64,000 nt of DNA from Methanoculleus bourgensis MS2 (GTDB taxonomy: Archaea > Halobacteriota > Methanomicrobia > Methanomicrobiales > Methanoculleaceae), in the NCBI RefSeq assembly GCF_000304355.2, contig NC_018227.2, positions 62,001 to 126,000 of the forward strand, written 5' to 3'. The translations under genes were made by a program, and so were the position numbers. Shown in pieces: positions 34,092-43,647 of the stretch; the stretch's first letter is position 1; every line of letters starts with the position of its first letter. The notes under the pieces are model-generated. The model was not told where the DNA came from and made no database searches. It saw nothing but the letters and a program-made list of their open reading frames with translations.

Positions 34092-35722
34092 GCCGCCACC
34101 TCCCGCTGCTCGATCCCTTCCCGGGAGAGCGAGACGTAGGTGTGCCCGAACGGCGACTTTGCCGGCTCCCAGGTGGAGGTCTCCTTATCGTTCCTGACGT
34201 GAGCCCCCCGGTTCTCGGGCCGCAGCAGGGCGCACCTGATGATCAGGGATGCCGTGGTGCACATGTTCCTGACCGTGCAGCACTCCGGGATGTTCGCAGT
34301 CGATGCTGCGAAGAGCCGGCGGTCGGCAAGCCTCTTGACGCTCGTAAGCGCCGTCGCAAGGTCGGGCGAGTTTCTGAAGATCCCGGCATGGTTCCACATC
34401 GTGAGTTTCAGGTCCTTCCTGACCGCAGCGGGGCTTATCGCCCCCTCGAAGAAGTCGTCGAGCATCCCGAGTTCCGCCTCAATCCAGGCCTCATCGACCC
34501 GGCCGCTCCGTTCAGGCGACTTCCCGGCAAACTCCCCTGCCCGCTTCCCGAAGACCTGCGTATCGGCAAGCGCGTTCCCGCCGAGACGGTTCGCGCCGTG
34601 CACTCCGCCGGCCACCTCGCCGCAGGCGAAGAGGGCCGGAACGGTCGTCCGGCACTCTGGCGTGATCCGGAGGCCGCCCATGATGTGATGAGCGGTGGGC
34701 GCCACCTCCATTGGCTCCTTCCTGATATCCACGCCGAAGGCGAGGAACTGTTCGAGCATCACCGGGAGCCGGGTCTCGATCCGCTCCGCGGGGAGGTGCG
34801 TCACGTCCAGGTAGACCCCGCCGCGCTTCGTCCCCCGCCCCTCCAGCACCTCGGTCGCGATCGCCCGGGCCACAACGTCCCGGGTGGAGAGTTCCATCCG
34901 GTCGGGGTCGTAGCGCTTCATGAACCGTTCCCGTCGCGCGTTTAAGAGGAGCCCTCCCTCCCCCCGGACCGCCTCGGTCACCAGCCGGCCGCGGGCGTCG
35001 TAGGGGTAGACCGCACCCGTGGGGTGGAACTGGACCATCTCCATATCGATCAGTTCCGCCCCGGCCCGGTAGGCCATGGCAAACCCGTCGCCGGTCCCGG
35101 CTGCGGAGTTCGTGGAGATATCATAGATCTGTGTCCCTCCGCCGGTCGCAAGCACCGTGGCGTCCGACCGGAAGAGGATGACCTCCCCTTCCCGGTCCAG
35201 GGCGATCGCACCGGCGACTGCACCGTTCTCATCCTTGACGAGGTCGACGACCGTAACCTCGTTGTAGAGTTGCGTATCGGTCGCATCAAGGCGGTCGAGG
35301 AGGGTCATCATTATCTCGTGGCCGGTCCGGTCTCCGGCGTAGCAGGTCCTCGGGAACCGCTGCCCGCCGAACGGCCGCTGCGCCACCTGTCGGTCATCGG
35401 TGACGTCAAAGACCGCACCCCACCGGACGAGATCTCTCAGGCGCTCCGGCGCCTCGCGGACCAGCACGTCCACCAGGGCCGGGTCGTTCAGGTACGCTCC
35501 ACCGGAGAGCGTATCTTCGCGATGGACCTCGATAGAGTCCAGGTCCCGCAGAACGGCGTTGAAGCCGCCTTCTGCCATCGTCGTACACCCTCCTTTGCCG
35601 GCGATGGTCTTGGAGGCCAGGACCACGCTGCCGTACCGGGAAGCCTCGATGGCGGCCCGCACCCCGGCGCCGCCGCTCCCGATAACCAGCACGTGAGCGT
35701 CCACAATCTCGTCTACAAGCAT
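34088..35722 (-). CDS. tfrA: Thiol:fumarate reductase subunit A
   Basis: 544 residues from ATG 35722; ATG 35752 is possible but lacks similarity. The flavoprotein subunit has the FAD loop LVIGSGGAGVRAAIEA and catalytic motifs of fumarate reductases: GKGGCTTMAEGG (His/Thr region), RPFGGQRFPRTCYAGDRTGHEI, and AHHIMGGLRI then HGANRLGGNALADTQVFG. It accepts fumarate in the last step of the reductive half of the incomplete TCA cycle. It is divergent from aspartokinase with 60 bases between the starts. Confidence 0.95.
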   Translation of the reverse strand: MLVDEIVDAHVLVIGSGGAGVRAAIEASRYGSVVLASKTIAGKGGCTTMAEGGFNAVLRDLDSIEVHREDTLSGGAYLNDPALVDVLVREAPERLRDLVRWGAVFDVTDDRQVAQRPFGGQRFPRTCYAGDRTGHEIMMTLLDRLDATDTQLYNEVTVVDLVKDENGAVAGAIALDREGEVILFRSDATVLATGGGTQIYDISTNSAAGTGDGFAMAYRAGAELIDMEMVQFHPTGAVYPYDARGRLVTEAVRGEGGLLLNARRERFMKRYDPDRMELSTRDVVARAIATEVLEGRGTKRGGVYLDVTHLPAERIETRLPVMLEQFLAFGVDIRKEPMEVAPTAHHIMGGLRITPECRTTVPALFACGEVAGGVHGANRLGGNALADTQVFGKRAGEFAGKSPERSGRVDEAWIEAELGMLDDFFEGAISPAAVRKDLKLTMWNHAGIFRNSPDLATALTSVKRLADRRLFAASTANIPECCTVRNMCTTASLIIRCALLRPENRGAHVRNDKETSTWEPAKSPFGHTYVSLSREGIEQREVAA

Positions 35723-35782
35723 CTTATTAGTCAGTGCGTTGTATAATACCATAAAGTAATTGCAGGGGACGAGTGAGCCAGA
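35723..35782. promoter_or_regulatory. Divergent promoter region tfrA / aspartokinase
   Basis: 60 bases, much richer in A/T than the flanks (TTATTAGTCAGTGCGTTGTATAATACCATAAAGTAA). TATAATACC could serve either direction. The closeness of the starts means both genes share this control region. Confidence 0.45.
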
Positions 35783-37183
35783 ATGAGGCTTTTAATGAAA
35801 TTTGGCGGCACATCCGTTGGGGAAGCAGACTGTATCCAACGGGTTGCAGATATCATAGAACCACACCATGCAGCGGGTGACGAGGTTGCGCTGGTTGTAT
35901 CGGCGTGCTCCGGAGTTACCGACCAGATCATCGCGATGGCCGATGAGGTCGTGAAGAGCAAGAAACAGCCCCCGGTCGGGACATTCCTCCAAGCGATGCG
36001 GACCCGGCACACCCGGCTCCTTGCCGAGGTCGCCCCAGACTACGTCGACGAGGTGACGGCGGTCATCGAGGACCGGCTCGGCCGGCTGCAGAACATCCTC
36101 GCCGCCGTATACACCTTAAAGGAACTGACTCCCCGGTCCCGCGACTACATCATATCCTTCGGGGAACGGCTCTCGGCCCCGATCGTGAGCGCCGCTCTCC
36201 GCCAGCGCGGTATTCCCTCGGTCGTCCTCGACGGCGCCGAGGCCGGGATCATCACGACGGCGAACCACGGGGACGCCCGTGCCCTCCCGGCGAGCGAGTC
36301 GAGCATCAGGAGCCGGGTCGTGCCGCTGCTCGCCGACTCCGTCCCGGTGATCATGGGTTTCATGGGAGCGACCGAGCAGGGTGTGACCACCACGCTCGGG
36401 CGGAGCGGTTCTGACTACTCGGCCGCCATCATCGGCGCCGGTATCGATGCCGACGAGATCTGGATCTGGACCGATGTCGACGGGGTGATGACCTCAGACC
36501 CCCGGCTCATCAAAGACGCCCGGGTGCTCGACGACATCTCCTACCTCGAGGTGATGGAGCTCTCCTACTTCGGCGCCAAGGTGCTCCACCCGCGCTCGGT
36601 CGAACCCGCGATGCAGAAGGATATCCCGATCCGGGTCAGGAACACCTTCAGGCCCGAGTGCCCCGGGACGATCATCCTTCGCAAAGAGCACCTGGAGAAG
36701 CGGGTGGTCAAGGCCATCGCCCTGATCGAGAAGGTGGCGCTGGTCAACATCAACGGTGCGCAGATGATCGGCCGCCCCGGCGTCGCACGGATGATCTTTG
36801 AGGCGCTCGCTCTCCGGGAGGTGAACGTCATGATGATCTCGCAGGGCTCCTCTGAAGCAAACATCTCGGTCATCATCGACGAGTCTCACCTGGATGCCGC
36901 CATGTGCGCGCTCACCCCGATCGTGAAGCAGGGCACTGTGCGCGAGATCACCTACGACCGGGACGTCGCCGCGGTCGCTGTCGTGGGCGCCGGGATGGCC
37001 GGAACCCCCGGCACGGGGGGCAGGATCTTCTCGGCGCTCGGCCAGGCCGGGATCAACGTCATGATGATCTCGCAGGGCTCAAGCGAGGTGAACGTCTCGT
37101 TTGTCGTGAAGGGTGGAGACGGCAAGCGTGCTCTGCAGGTGCTGCACGATGAATTCCGCCTCTCGGAGAACTCTGATGACTGA
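35783..37183 (+). CDS. Aspartate kinase with two ACT domains
   Basis: 466 residues. Catalyses ATP-dependent phosphorylation of aspartate, the entry to lysine, threonine, methionine and isoleucine synthesis. Motifs: MKFGGTSVGEAD at the start, TTLGRSGSDYSA near residue 210, and WTDVDGVMTSDPR. The last 150 residues hold two ACT domains, both with an NVMMISQGSSE phrase, which should bind threonine or lysine as feedback inhibitors. Its stop overlaps the purM start by eight bases. Confidence 0.95.
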   Translation: MRLLMKFGGTSVGEADCIQRVADIIEPHHAAGDEVALVVSACSGVTDQIIAMADEVVKSKKQPPVGTFLQAMRTRHTRLLAEVAPDYVDEVTAVIEDRLGRLQNILAAVYTLKELTPRSRDYIISFGERLSAPIVSAALRQRGIPSVVLDGAEAGIITTANHGDARALPASESSIRSRVVPLLADSVPVIMGFMGATEQGVTTTLGRSGSDYSAAIIGAGIDADEIWIWTDVDGVMTSDPRLIKDARVLDDISYLEVMELSYFGAKVLHPRSVEPAMQKDIPIRVRNTFRPECPGTIILRKEHLEKRVVKAIALIEKVALVNINGAQMIGRPGVARMIFEALALREVNVMMISQGSSEANISVIIDESHLDAAMCALTPIVKQGTVREITYDRDVAAVAVVGAGMAGTPGTGGRIFSALGQAGINVMMISQGSSEVNVSFVVKGGDGKRALQVLHDEFRLSENSDD

Positions 37184-38168
37184 ACATACTTACCGTGAAG
37201 CAGGGGTCGACATCGACCTCGAGGCCCGGGCGGTGCGGGCGCTGATTGACAACCTTACCTACCAGAGAACCGGCTCGTTCCCGATGATGGGTGCGGTCGG
37301 GCACTTCGCCGGGCTCATCGACTGCGGGCCGTATGCCCTCGCGCTTGCGGTCGACGGCGTTGGGACCAAGATGCTCGTCGCAGACGCGCTCCGCAACTGG
37401 CGGACCGTCGGGATCGACTGCATCGCGATGAACGTCAACGACCTCTACGTGATGAACCTCGAACCCGTGGCGTTCGTCGATTACATCGCGACCGACGCCC
37501 TCTCGATCGAGAAGATGGAGCAGATCGGCCGGGGATTGAACGAAGGGGCCAGGCTTGCGAATATGAACATCGTTGGCGGCGAGACCGCGACGCTCCGGGG
37601 GCTCGTAAACGGCCTCGACCTTGCGGGGACCTGTCTTGGTGTCCAGAAGAAGGAGAAGATCGTCACCGGGGAGGGGATCGTCCCCGGCGACCTGATCGTC
37701 GGCGTCCCCTCAAGCGGCATCCACAGCAACGGCCTCACGCTTGCCCGGAGGATCGTCGAGGAGTATGCCTCGTATGATACGCGTCTCTCAAACGGAAAGA
37801 CCCTCGGCGAAGAACTCCTCACACCCACCCGGATCTACCACGAGGTGCTCCGGGTGACGGAGGCCTGCACCGTGCATGGGATGTGCCACATCACCGGCGG
37901 CGGCCTCTTAAACTTCCGGAGGCTCTCCGACTACGGGTTCTCGATCACCGCCCCCCTGGAAGTCCCCGCCATCTTCCGGTGGCTGCAGGAGAAGGGAAGC
38001 ATCGGCGACGTCGAGATGTACCGCACCTTCAACATGGGCATGGGCTATGCCTTCGTCGCTCCGGAGGAGAGCGTGGCCGCTATCAGGTCGATCATCCCCG
38101 GCGCCCGGGTGGTCGGCGAAGTGACGGAAGAGCCCGGCGTCAGGCTGAAGGGCGTCGAGATCCGGTGA
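37176..38168 (+). CDS. purM: Phosphoribosylformylglycinamidine cyclo-ligase (AIR synthetase)
   Basis: 330 residues from ATG 37176, inside the last codons of aspartokinase. PurM closes the imidazole ring in purine synthesis. Motifs: DGVGTKMLVADAL near residue 64, GGETATLRG near 130, GVPSSGIHSNGLTLARRI near 180 and HITGGGLLNF near 240. Pairing with aspartokinase may be a feature of the genus; there is no metabolic reason for it. A GC-rich stem and T-rich region follow. Confidence 0.95.
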   Translation: MTEHTYREAGVDIDLEARAVRALIDNLTYQRTGSFPMMGAVGHFAGLIDCGPYALALAVDGVGTKMLVADALRNWRTVGIDCIAMNVNDLYVMNLEPVAFVDYIATDALSIEKMEQIGRGLNEGARLANMNIVGGETATLRGLVNGLDLAGTCLGVQKKEKIVTGEGIVPGDLIVGVPSSGIHSNGLTLARRIVEEYASYDTRLSNGKTLGEELLTPTRIYHEVLRVTEACTVHGMCHITGGGLLNFRRLSDYGFSITAPLEVPAIFRWLQEKGSIGDVEMYRTFNMGMGYAFVAPEESVAAIRSIIPGARVVGEVTEEPGVRLKGVEIR

Positions 38169-38179
38169 AGGTCTCACTC

Positions 38180-38235
38180 CTTACCCCGTTTTTTGAACGG
38201 CGGGTAAGATCTCCGTCACCTTCTCTTTTATTGAG
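38180..38235 (+). terminator. Terminator-like hairpin after purM
   Basis: CTTACCCCGTT-TTTTG-AACGGCGGGTAAG folds into a hairpin with one bulge, followed within 20 bases by TTCTCTTTTATTG. Consistent with termination of the aspartokinase-purM transcript. Confidence 0.5.
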
Positions 38236-38299
38236 TTTATTTGGCTTTGTTGAAACCCTACCTGTTGGCTCTCAATAGTCGCACTCATGGGGCACCCCG

Positions 38300-38738
38300 G
38301 TACACGGCTCATCCCCGGATATCCCATGACTGCCCCCGCCCCTCAGCGCCCCTGAGGGGCGGGGGGGTGGGGTGGGGTTGATATGTGTGTCTCGTTATGG
38401 GTTCGAGACAGGGGGAGGGGGGATGCTCCTCCCCCTCCCCGTCAGCCCCACCCCTAATGGCGATTTCCACCACGGTCCACTGCCTGGGTGAGGCGAGGAA
38501 CAGGCCGGATCCGACATCAACCTCATCGATACATTGCACCATAGGATACGTTCGCGCCAACGGGGTCTCCCTCGCCTTCTGATTTTTGAGTTCCGGGTGC
38601 CCATCGCAGCGCTCGCCCACTCTGGAACACCTGCCTCACGCGAAGTCCGGTACCCGCACCTCCCTGTCAAGGCTTCGCTTGAGTTTAGAGATCCGGGAAG
38701 TGAAACGAGGCGTATGGAGGGTGCGAGTGCGACACCCC
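38300..38738 (+). repeat. Degenerate family B-like repeat and GC hairpin
   Basis: A GC hairpin at about 38334-38366 (CCCGCCCCTCAG then CTGAGGGGCGGG) precedes the B-family core (GGGGGAGGGGGGATGC, then CCACGGTCCACTGCCTGG). No clear CTAG ends remain. No gene is convincing between purM and the vapBC remnant. Confidence 0.5.
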
Positions 38739-38843
38739 TTAATGCTCCACAACGTCAGCGGGTGACAATCTCCCGCCGGGCGTTCTCTCAAAATCGTTGT
38801 CGAAAGATATGAGCACAAGGCTATGCTCAACCGCTGCGCCATG
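38739..38843 (-). pseudogene. vapC: C-terminal remnant of a PIN-domain toxin (vapC)
   Basis: About 34 codons in the minus strand, out of frame with vapB: AAVEHSLVLISFDNDFERTP then GGRLSPADVVEH and TAA. The LxSfDnDF phrase is the C-terminal acidic-residue motif of PIN nucleases. The rest of the toxin, including the other catalytic acids, is missing, so it is an inactive fragment directly following vapB. Confidence 0.65.
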
Positions 38844-39033
38844 ACAACGACTCTTTCTGCAGATCGAGAGCGGTGTAGGTGTCCCGATACCGACGAAGCG
38901 CCCCCGCCCAGGTCTGCCGGAGCGGTTCGCCTCGCTTGCGCCTCTGCTTCTGGAGGAGGTAGGCGACAAAATCGAGTGCCTCTTTCCGGTGTTCGGGGGA
39001 GAGTTCCCTCATGAGTTCTTCGATATCTGCCAT
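38827..39033 (-). CDS. vapB: VapB-like (DUF2281-type) antitoxin, toxin lost
   Basis: 68 residues from ATG 39033, with GGGG eight bases upstream. It starts ADIEELMRELSPEHRKEALDF, a typical helical N-terminus of DUF2281-type antitoxins, and has AYLLQKQRRKRGEPLRQTWAG in the middle. The vapC partner is reduced to its last 34 codons and overlaps the 3' end, so the deletion junction lies close to this stop codon. Confidence 0.7.
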   Translation of the reverse strand: MADIEELMRELSPEHRKEALDFVAYLLQKQRRKRGEPLRQTWAGALRRYRDTYTALDLQKESLSWRSG

Positions 39034-39254
39034 GATGTTCATCCCCGCTAGCGATCCCACGGTTCCGGATGCGCTATCCGATCCACGGTCTGGATAGACG
39101 TCTTTTGGTCAGGCATGAGAAGAATGTTTTCCCCCGAACGTGCAAACCCTCTTCATGCCATTCCAACCGTTGTGTTCGGGTGCCCCTGCGGCGCTATTCG
39201 CTGGTTCGCGACGCTCCCCCTCGCAGTTCTTGGGTCCGTCGCTTCCCCGGCCAC

Positions 39255-39491
39255 TCACGCCCCGCCGCCGTACTCCTGGAAGTAGTGCAGCGCATCAGGG
39301 GTCTGCTTCCTGACCTCCCGCAGGAAGTAGTTTGCGAGGTCAGGGTCGGCCACCTGGAGCGAGTGCTGCATCGCCCGCTCCGTATCCTTGGTGAGCCCGC
39401 CCTGCCGTTCCATCTCTCCCCTGATGTCCCGGACGGCGTTGTCGACATCCTGTTCGCTCTCCCACTTCAGCACAGATATCGTTCGTGCCAT
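39255..39491 (-). CDS. Small conserved-looking protein of unknown function
   Basis: 78 residues, ATG 39491 with GAGGTGA seven bases upstream, which supports real translation. The N-terminus (SVLKWESEQDVDNAVRDIRG) is charged and helical; the middle has QHSLQVADPDLANYFLREV. No known domain. It is preceded by element E and followed by a noncoding stretch. Confidence 0.55.
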   Translation of the reverse strand: MARTISVLKWESEQDVDNAVRDIRGEMERQGGLTKDTERAMQHSLQVADPDLANYFLREVRKQTPDALHYFQEYGGGA

Positions 39492-39550
39492 CTCTCTTCA
39501 CCTCACGGTGTGGCGTATGGGGAGGTGGTTCTATTTGAGGTTAACCCCGG

Positions 39551-39781
39551 GGCACAGTACTTCGCTAAAATGTTTGAGCCCGTCCTCAGGAGGGCAAACC
39601 ATCGATTTCCCTTCGCGCTCTTCGCGGCTTCGCGTGAGATTTCAGCACGAGGGGATAGAGCCTCGCGCGTTGCCCGCGAAGCCGCGAAATCCAGTTTCCG
39701 GGCGCTGAGAACTCACGTTGAGGCGTCACGTGAGGCCGCATCATTCGATGTCGGCTGTCAGAATTAGCGAAGTACTGGGGC
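39551..39781. repeat. Element E with 14-bp inverted ends
   Basis: CAGTACTTCGCTAA at 39555-39568 and its exact reverse complement TTAGCGAAGTACTG at 39764-39777 bracket about 190 bases of CGCGAAG/TTCGCG-word sequence (for example CTTCGCGCTCTTCGCGGCTTCGCG). Outside the arms GGGGCA also matches with one base change. No CTAG ends, so it is a separate family or a decayed relative. Confidence 0.75.
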
Positions 39782-39885
39782 AGGGCAGATCCGGAATCAC
39801 CTGGTCGTGATGCGCGGGAGGGTATAGCGGGAACGATAGCAGTCGCGGTACGGATCTCCGGTACCCCCGGGCCAAAAAAGAAAAA

Positions 39886-40410
39886 TCAGGTCGTTCTCTC
39901 GAGCCGCGTCTTTTCAGCCTTCTCACTGACGAGCGCGCTGTTCCCGGCGGGATCCTCGAGGACGACCGTGAACGGGAAGGCCGCCTCCCGGGCTCTGGCG
40001 ATCCTCTCCTGCACCCTGAGCGCTGCCGCCCGCTCGTCTTCACTCTCTGCGTGGGCGAGGGCGCTCTCCACCGCCCCCTCGAACCGCGAGAGAACCCCCT
40101 CGATATTGGTGACGAACCCCTCACAGGCGGTCCCGGGCTCGACAGCGAGCCCGAGTTCCGGGATCGTGATCGTCCCGGTCATGCTCCGCACCACCCTGAT
40201 GGAGAGATCGGCGGGCTCCTCAACCCGCACCGTCCACCGGGCCGGTTCCCCCTCCTCCGGTATGATGGTGTCGGTGTGCCGGTAGCCGCAGGCGTCGCAC
40301 GCGATCGAGACGATCAGGAGATCCGGGAAGTGGGGGATCTCGAGACGGTGGTGGATGATCTGGATCTCGCGCCCGCATGCGGGACAGGTTCCCGGGTAGG
40401 CCTCCCGCAC
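39886..40410 (-). CDS. ZPR1-type zinc finger protein
   Basis: 174 residues, GTG start at 40410 directly after the sepF stop. Zinc motif CPACG (residue 9) and CDACGYR (about residue 39), as in ZPR1 domains. The following segment ITIPELGLAVEPGTACEGFVTNIEGVL is typical of the ZPR1 beta-barrel. Archaeal ZPR1 has unknown function; the eukaryotic protein binds elongation factor 1A and folds it. It is co-oriented with sepF and the PUA protein. Confidence 0.88.
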   Translation of the reverse strand: MREAYPGTCPACGREIQIIHHRLEIPHFPDLLIVSIACDACGYRHTDTIIPEEGEPARWTVRVEEPADLSIRVVRSMTGTITIPELGLAVEPGTACEGFVTNIEGVLSRFEGAVESALAHAESEDERAAALRVQERIARAREAAFPFTVVLEDPAGNSALVSEKAEKTRLERTT

Positions 40411-40788
40411 TTACAGGCCACCGCCGATCTTCTCGCGCGAGACCTTGACGGACATGGGCGTGATGATGACGTACTTCTGCTCGCCAAGGCCGACGATATC
40501 GCCGTTCACGTCTCTTGCCACATCGCGGAGGTCCTTTAAGACCCGCTCGAAGGTCACCTTGTCCATCTTCAGCCGCCCGATATCGACGATGACGATGTTG
40601 CCGTTATAGACCTCGTCTTTGACACGGGGGGTATCCTTGAGGTCGGCGATGGTGGCGATCTTGACGTACATGGATGCCGGCTCTTCTGAGGTCGATCCCT
40701 CATAGGAGGCGAGATCGAGTTCCATGTACTCGTCTTCGTTTTTTACAGGGTTTTTACCGAGAATACTGTCAAAGAGCTTTTTAACCAT
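40411..40788 (-). CDS. sepF: SepF cell division protein
   Basis: 125 residues. SepF anchors FtsZ to the membrane in archaea that lack FtsA. The N-terminus (MVKKLFDSILGKN) is an amphipathic membrane-binding helix; after an acidic linker the core SepF domain has YVKIATIADLKDTPRVKDEV and NIVIVDIGRLKMDKVTFERV, ending in YVIITPMSVKVSREKIGGGL. The length fits archaeal SepF. Its stop codon touches the ZPR1 start codon. A TATA-like ACTATTAAATAAAATT lies about 25 bases before the start. Confidence 0.9.
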   Translation of the reverse strand: MVKKLFDSILGKNPVKNEDEYMELDLASYEGSTSEEPASMYVKIATIADLKDTPRVKDEVYNGNIVIVDIGRLKMDKVTFERVLKDLRDVARDVNGDIVGLGEQKYVIITPMSVKVSREKIGGGL

Positions 40789-40838
40789 AGAAAAAGTGAG
40801 GAAAGAATTTTATTTAATAGTATCTTTTAATTTCCACG

Positions 40839-41336
40839 TTAGATCTCGAGATTCCAGATATCGTCCCCGACGTGGTGGATGCTCCTGACCGATTTCCCCT
40901 TCTCCTGCTGCTCCATATCGGCGGCATCAAAGAGCGCAATCCCCACGGCAAGCGGTTTCCCGTGGCGTTCCTCGACGACCTGCACCGGACGCCCGGCGCG
41001 GATATCCGGTGATATCGAGACGATCCCGGGGCGCATGGCATCCGCGCCGTTTGCGACGAACCTGACCGCGCCGGTATCGACCACCACCCGGCGCTCGGGG
41101 ATGGGGTGCTCGACCAGCCCCCGCAGGGTGGGAAAGGTCCAGGTGTCGGCGGCCATCAGGAGCGGTTTTTTGTCGACGAGGTAGATCCCGACGGGAGCGT
41201 CGGTCTCGACCCGCTCGATCCGGTCGGACCGGAAGAGTTCGGCCGACGGTCCGATCTCTTCGGCGAGCCGGTCGAGGAGCCGGGCAATCTGCGATTTTCT
41301 GATAACGTGACGTTTTTTTACGGTAAACTTCGACAT
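40839..41336 (-). CDS. PUA-domain RNA-binding protein
   Basis: 165 residues. N-terminal half KKRHVIRKSQIARLLDRLAEEIG and a C-terminal PUA domain (VVDTGAVRFVANGADAMRPGI, then RAGRPVQVVEERHGKPLAVG). It resembles the MCT-1/DUF1947 class that binds RNA in translation or tRNA modification. It is divergent from the LSm/L37e/purF operon, which is common in euryarchaea. No enzymatic motif. Confidence 0.85.
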   Translation of the reverse strand: MSKFTVKKRHVIRKSQIARLLDRLAEEIGPSAELFRSDRIERVETDAPVGIYLVDKKPLLMAADTWTFPTLRGLVEHPIPERRVVVDTGAVRFVANGADAMRPGIVSISPDIRAGRPVQVVEERHGKPLAVGIALFDAADMEQQEKGKSVRSIHHVGDDIWNLEI

Positions 41337-41674
<338 letters not shown>

Positions 41675-41688
41675 GTAGGTGAGAGAGA

Positions 41689-41871
41689 ATGTCAAAAGGC
41701 ACACCATCAATGGGCAAGCGGCAGAAGCGTACCCACATCACCTGCAGGCGTTGTGGCAAGCCCTCATTCCATGCGCAGCACAAGGTCTGTGCGGCCTGTG
41801 GCTTTGGAAAAAGCCGGAGATTACGCAGTTATCGTTGGACAGAGAAGAAAGCAAAGGTACCGACGCATTAG
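41689..41871 (+). CDS. Large-subunit ribosomal protein eL37 (L37e)
   Basis: 60 residues, full-length for archaeal L37e. Begins [13 protein letters not shown] and has a four-cysteine zinc ribbon: CRRCG and CAACGFG. Binds 23S rRNA. Second gene of the LSm-L37e-purF operon; 14 bases follow LSm and 9 precede purF. Confidence 0.96.
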   Translation: MSKGTPSMGKRQKRTHITCRRCGKPSFHAQHKVCAACGFGKSRRLRSYRWTEKKAKVPTH

Positions 41872-41880
41872 AGTTGTATC

Positions 41881-43317
41881 ATGTGTGGTATCGTTGGCAT
41901 CGTCGATGCTGGCGGTGTCTCTTTTCCGCTGTACTACGCCCTGTACGCTCTCCAGCACCGGGGGCAGGAGAGCGCAGGGATATCCACTTTTGAAGGCACG
42001 ACCCTGTACACCCACAAGGCCCAGGGGCTCGTTGCCGAAGTCTTTGATCGCCACACCCTGGAGGGACTGCGTGGCAACGCCGGGATCGGGCATGTCCGCT
42101 ACCCGACGACCGGGTCGAAGGTCCCGGAGAACGTCCAGCCGTTCAATTTTCGCTACCGGGGGCTTGACCTCTCGATCGCCCACAACGGCAACCTGGTCAA
42201 CACGGCCGAGATGCGGGAGGAGTACGAACGCCGGGGGCAGATCTTCTGCACCTCCGCCGATACTGAGATCATAGGGAACATCATCGCCGAGGCGCTCCGG
42301 ACCTCAAAGAGCATGGAGGATGCGGTCAGGCTCTGCATGCGGCGCCTGCGGGGCTCCTACGCCACCGTTGCGCTGTTAAACGACACCGTCTATGCTTTCC
42401 GCGACCCGCTCGGCATCAAACCGCTCTGTATCGGCAAATTCGACCACGGCTACATCGTCGCCTCCGAGAGCGTGGCGATCGATGCGCTCGACGGCACGCT
42501 CATCAGGGATGTGCGGCCGGGAGAACTCGTCCGTATCGATGAGAACGGGCTCTCTTCCGTCCAGATCGCGACCGCGAACCGGAGAGCGCACTGCATCTTC
42601 GAGTACATCTATTTTGCCCGCGCCGATTCGGTCATAGACGGGACGCTGGTCTACGACGTCCGCCGCCGGATCGGGCAGGGGCTCTATGATGCAGCTCCGG
42701 TTGAGGGAGACATCGTCTGCCCGGTCCCCGACTCCGGGACCGCCTACGCCGCCGGCTACGCCGAACGGTCGGGCGTCCCGTTCGTCGAGGGGCTGATGAA
42801 GAACCGTTACATGGGACGGACGTTTATTATGCCGACCCAGCAGCAGCGGGAACGGGCGGTCAGGATCAAGCTCAACACCGTCAGGGGCAACCTCAAGGAC
42901 AAAAGGGTGGTCCTCGTCGACGACAGTATCGTCCGGGGGACGACGTCCCGCAGGATCGTGAAGATGATCCGGGAGGCGGGGGCGAGCGAGATCCATCTCA
43001 GGGTCGGCTCCCCGCCGATCATCTCCCCCTGTTACCTCGGGGTTGATATGCCCACCCGTGCCGAACTGATCGCGAGCGGGAAAGAGGTCGAGGCGGTGCG
43101 GGAGAGCATCGGCGCGACGTCGCTTACCTACGTCCCGCTCAAGGACCTGGTGGAGGCGATCGGGTGCGACGAGCGGAACCTCTGCACCGGGTGCCTGACC
43201 GGGTGTTACCCGGTGGATATCAACGGGGAGAAGTGTTACCACTGTGTGGTGGACTACGTGGCCGGCACCCACCAGGCCGACCTCTCGACCTTCAGGACCG
43301 GGAAGCAGCGGACATAA
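41881..43317 (+). CDS. purF: Amidophosphoribosyltransferase
   Basis: 478 residues. PurF makes phosphoribosylamine from PRPP and glutamine, the first committed step of purine synthesis. The catalytic cysteine is residue 2 (MCGIVGIVDAGG). The PRPP-binding motif is VVLVDDSIVRGTTSRR near residue 342. The C-terminal LCTGCLTGCYPVDINGEKCYHC cysteine-rich tail is that of the 4Fe-4S type enzyme, so an Fe-S cluster is likely. Last gene of the operon. Confidence 0.96.
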   Translation: MCGIVGIVDAGGVSFPLYYALYALQHRGQESAGISTFEGTTLYTHKAQGLVAEVFDRHTLEGLRGNAGIGHVRYPTTGSKVPENVQPFNFRYRGLDLSIAHNGNLVNTAEMREEYERRGQIFCTSADTEIIGNIIAEALRTSKSMEDAVRLCMRRLRGSYATVALLNDTVYAFRDPLGIKPLCIGKFDHGYIVASESVAIDALDGTLIRDVRPGELVRIDENGLSSVQIATANRRAHCIFEYIYFARADSVIDGTLVYDVRRRIGQGLYDAAPVEGDIVCPVPDSGTAYAAGYAERSGVPFVEGLMKNRYMGRTFIMPTQQQRERAVRIKLNTVRGNLKDKRVVLVDDSIVRGTTSRRIVKMIREAGASEIHLRVGSPPIISPCYLGVDMPTRAELIASGKEVEAVRESIGATSLTYVPLKDLVEAIGCDERNLCTGCLTGCYPVDINGEKCYHCVVDYVAGTHQADLSTFRTGKQRT

Positions 43318-43647
43318 CTTCCCCCTGTGCGCGGTTCACGGGCGGCCCCGGGCCCACGCTCTTTTTCTGTATCCGGCTCGTCTCATTGCCGAACACCGCG
43401 ACGTGATACCCCGGTTCCCGGGACGGATGTCTGTCACAAATCACGCTTCCGGCGCTCAGGCATCCGCGAAACCCCTCCCGTTTGCCCCACGCACGCACCC
43501 ACCGGGCAGCCGCCTGGAACACTCATGCGCGTGGCCGTGAATCCCGGTCAAGGCTCCCATGCCGCGAATGCGCCGGCTGCCGGGAGAACATGTCTTTGCT
43601 GGCTTGAGGAGAATACGGAACAGAGAAGAGTGCGCGAAAACAGAAGA
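43318..43647. other. Intergenic region after purF
   Basis: About 330 bases with no convincing reading frame and no repeat of the families seen elsewhere. It ends at the tRNA. Nothing recognised. Confidence 0.4.
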
